This document shows positions 63,187 through 64,000 of a stretch of DNA of 64,000 nt, piece after piece. Each line of letters begins with the position of its first letter. The stretch's first letter is position 1. Source of the stretch: Catenulispora sp. MAP5-51 (GTDB taxonomy: Bacteria > Actinomycetota > Actinomycetes > Streptomycetales > Catenulisporaceae); contig NZ_JBGCCH010000019.1 of assembly GCF_041261205.1 (NCBI RefSeq), positions 1 through 64,000 of the forward strand, in the 5' to 3' direction. Made by a program: the position numbers and the translations under genes. The notes below the pieces were generated by a model, which worked only from the letters and a program-made list of their open reading frames with translations, made no database searches and was not told the DNA's origin.

Positions 63187-63229
63187 CGTCGCCCCGGGGG
63201 TGTACGCGGCGTACACCCCCGGGGCGACG
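63187..63229. promoter_or_regulatory. Perfect 43-bp palindrome between kinase and ABC genes
   Basis: Left arm 63187-63207 and right arm 63209-63229 are exact reverse complements of 21 bases around a single G. The centre reads GTGTACGC-G-GCGTACAC. It lies in the 141-bp divergent intergenic region, so it is either an operator for a dimeric or tetrameric regulator such as the adjacent response regulator, or a bidirectional hairpin. Confidence 0.7.
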
Positions 63230-63295
63230 GCCTGGGGAGAGGTGACATCCGCCGGCCGACGCGACGGATCATGGTCCGTTCGTAGGTTCGTGGTC

Positions 63296-63514
63296 ATGAC
63301 GACTGCACCGATGATCGATCTTCGCGATGCGACGAAGAAATACGATGACGGCCCGCCGTCGCTGGCCGGTGTGACCTTGTCCGTGGAGTCCGGTGAGTGC
63401 GTGGCGATCCTCGGCCATTCCGGCAGCGGGAAGTCCACGCTGCTGAATCTGATCGTCGGCCTGAACCGGCCCTCCAGCGGCAGTGTCACCGTCGACGGCG
63501 CGCGCGTCGACTAA
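63296..63514 (+). pseudogene. ABC transporter ATP-binding protein (MacB/LolD type), truncated
   Basis: The frame from ATG 63296 reads [37 protein letters not shown] (Walker A), [20 protein letters not shown] and then stops at TAA 63512-63514. Beyond the stop the same frame continues LGEAGSAKYRSR, the usual next block of this family, before losing similarity around 63555. A nonsense change plus a downstream deletion therefore removed the signature motif and Walker B. It cannot be a working ATPase. Confidence 0.75.
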
Positions 63515-63592
63515 CTCGGTGAGGCCGGTTCGGCGAAGTACCGCTCGCGGGCTGGAGGACGCGAAGGGCCACCAGTACGGCGAGGAGAAACC

Positions 63593-64000
63593 ATGAGCGT
63601 CATCGACCGGTCAGCGGCGAAGGCGCAGTCCGATTCGAGTCACGACAGCGCCGTTGCGGGCAGGCAGCCCGCGCAGCGTCGGCGCTGTTTTCCTTGCCGG
63701 TGGCCTGGGTTGGCGCTCATCGGCTGCGGAGTCGCAGTACTCGCCTGGGCGTTCGTGCTCTGCATCGCCCTGCCGTCCACGGCGACTGCCGCGCATTGGT
63801 CGGCCGCCTGGGCCGGGTTGGACGTCATGGAGGCGCTCGGCTTCATCGGCACCGGGGTCCTGGCAGCTCGTGGCGATCTCCGACGGGTCCTGTCTGCCGC
63901 GGCCACGTCGGCGCTGTTGCTGGTCGACTCCTGGTTCGACATGGTGACAGCGGGGTCTGGCCGCGATTTCGCCGTGGCGCCGGCCATGGCGTGCTTCGGC
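63593..64000 (+). CDS. Membrane protein, cut by the window edge
   Basis: From ATG 63593, with GAGGAG upstream, the frame is open to the end of the window (136 codons). A basic N-terminus with RRRCFPCRWPGLALI leads into a membrane segment (VAVLAWAFVLCIAL). HWSAAWAGLDVMEALGFIGTG, a short loop and LLLVDSWFDMVTA follow, a pattern seen in uncharacterised multi-spanning actinobacterial membrane proteins. The C-terminus lies outside the window. It follows the broken ABC ATPase gene. Confidence 0.7.
   Translation, partial: MSVIDRSAAKAQSDSSHDSAVAGRQPAQRRRCFPCRWPGLALIGCGVAVLAWAFVLCIALPSTATAAHWSAAWAGLDVMEALGFIGTGVLAARGDLRRVLSAAATSALLLVDSWFDMVTAGSGRDFAVAPAMACFG

Overview
The window is high-GC DNA with dense, GC-rich-codon genes. 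It contains LAL-type LuxR regulators, ROK repressors, a sugar ABC importer without its own ATPase, secreted ricin-lectin-tagged glycosidases and IS1380, ISL3, ISKra4 and IS481-like elements. This points to a filamentous soil actinomycete (Catenulispora/Actinospica/Streptomyces-like); the genus is inference.

Layout. (1) 1-2445: the ends of two related IS1380 elements bracket a small membrane-protein gene. (2) 2470-12878: an accessory island. Leftward operon: kdsA (KDO-8-phosphate synthase), a KpsF-type sugar isomerase, an apparent R-S-E ADP-ribosyltransferase and a DUF6236 protein. Divergent from it are an HTH-STAND NTPase ending in a macro (ADP-ribose-binding) domain and a large WD40 protein. 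Facing these is a nucleoside-phosphorylase/NACHT NLR-like protein. I consider this the strongest candidate for an undescribed ADP-ribose-centred conflict or signalling system. (3) 13014-16308: a scrapyard of recQ, ISL3 and PIN-domain remnants, then a GGDEF gene coupled to a small ORF. (4) 16742-47659: a polysaccharide-use locus. Leftward genes encode three multidomain GH3 enzymes, a GH30 enzyme with a lectin domain and a secreted beta-helix protein. Rightward genes encode three ROK regulators, a sugar-binding lipoprotein with two permeases, galactonate dehydratase, a short-chain dehydrogenase, a KDPG/KDPGal aldolase, a keto-deoxy-sugar kinase, an SMP-30 lactonase and a GH1 beta-glycosidase. 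Together the intracellular genes form a De Ley-Doudoroff route for a hexose, probably D-galactose, released from a beta-glycan outside the cell. A pile of gene fragments at 21590-22722 interrupts this locus. (5) 47753-53986: IS remnants, an intact LAL regulator, a frameshifted IS481-like transposase and a gyrB-like fragment. (6) 54079-58763: small uncharacterised genes and a leucine-rich-repeat-variant protein. (7) 59040-60574: a large serine recombinase with one frameshift. (8) 61140-64000: an IS remnant, a NarL-type two-component system, a perfect 43-bp palindrome, a nonsense-truncated ABC ATPase and a membrane protein cut by the window edge.

Most function calls rest on motifs read by eye. 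No database search was possible.
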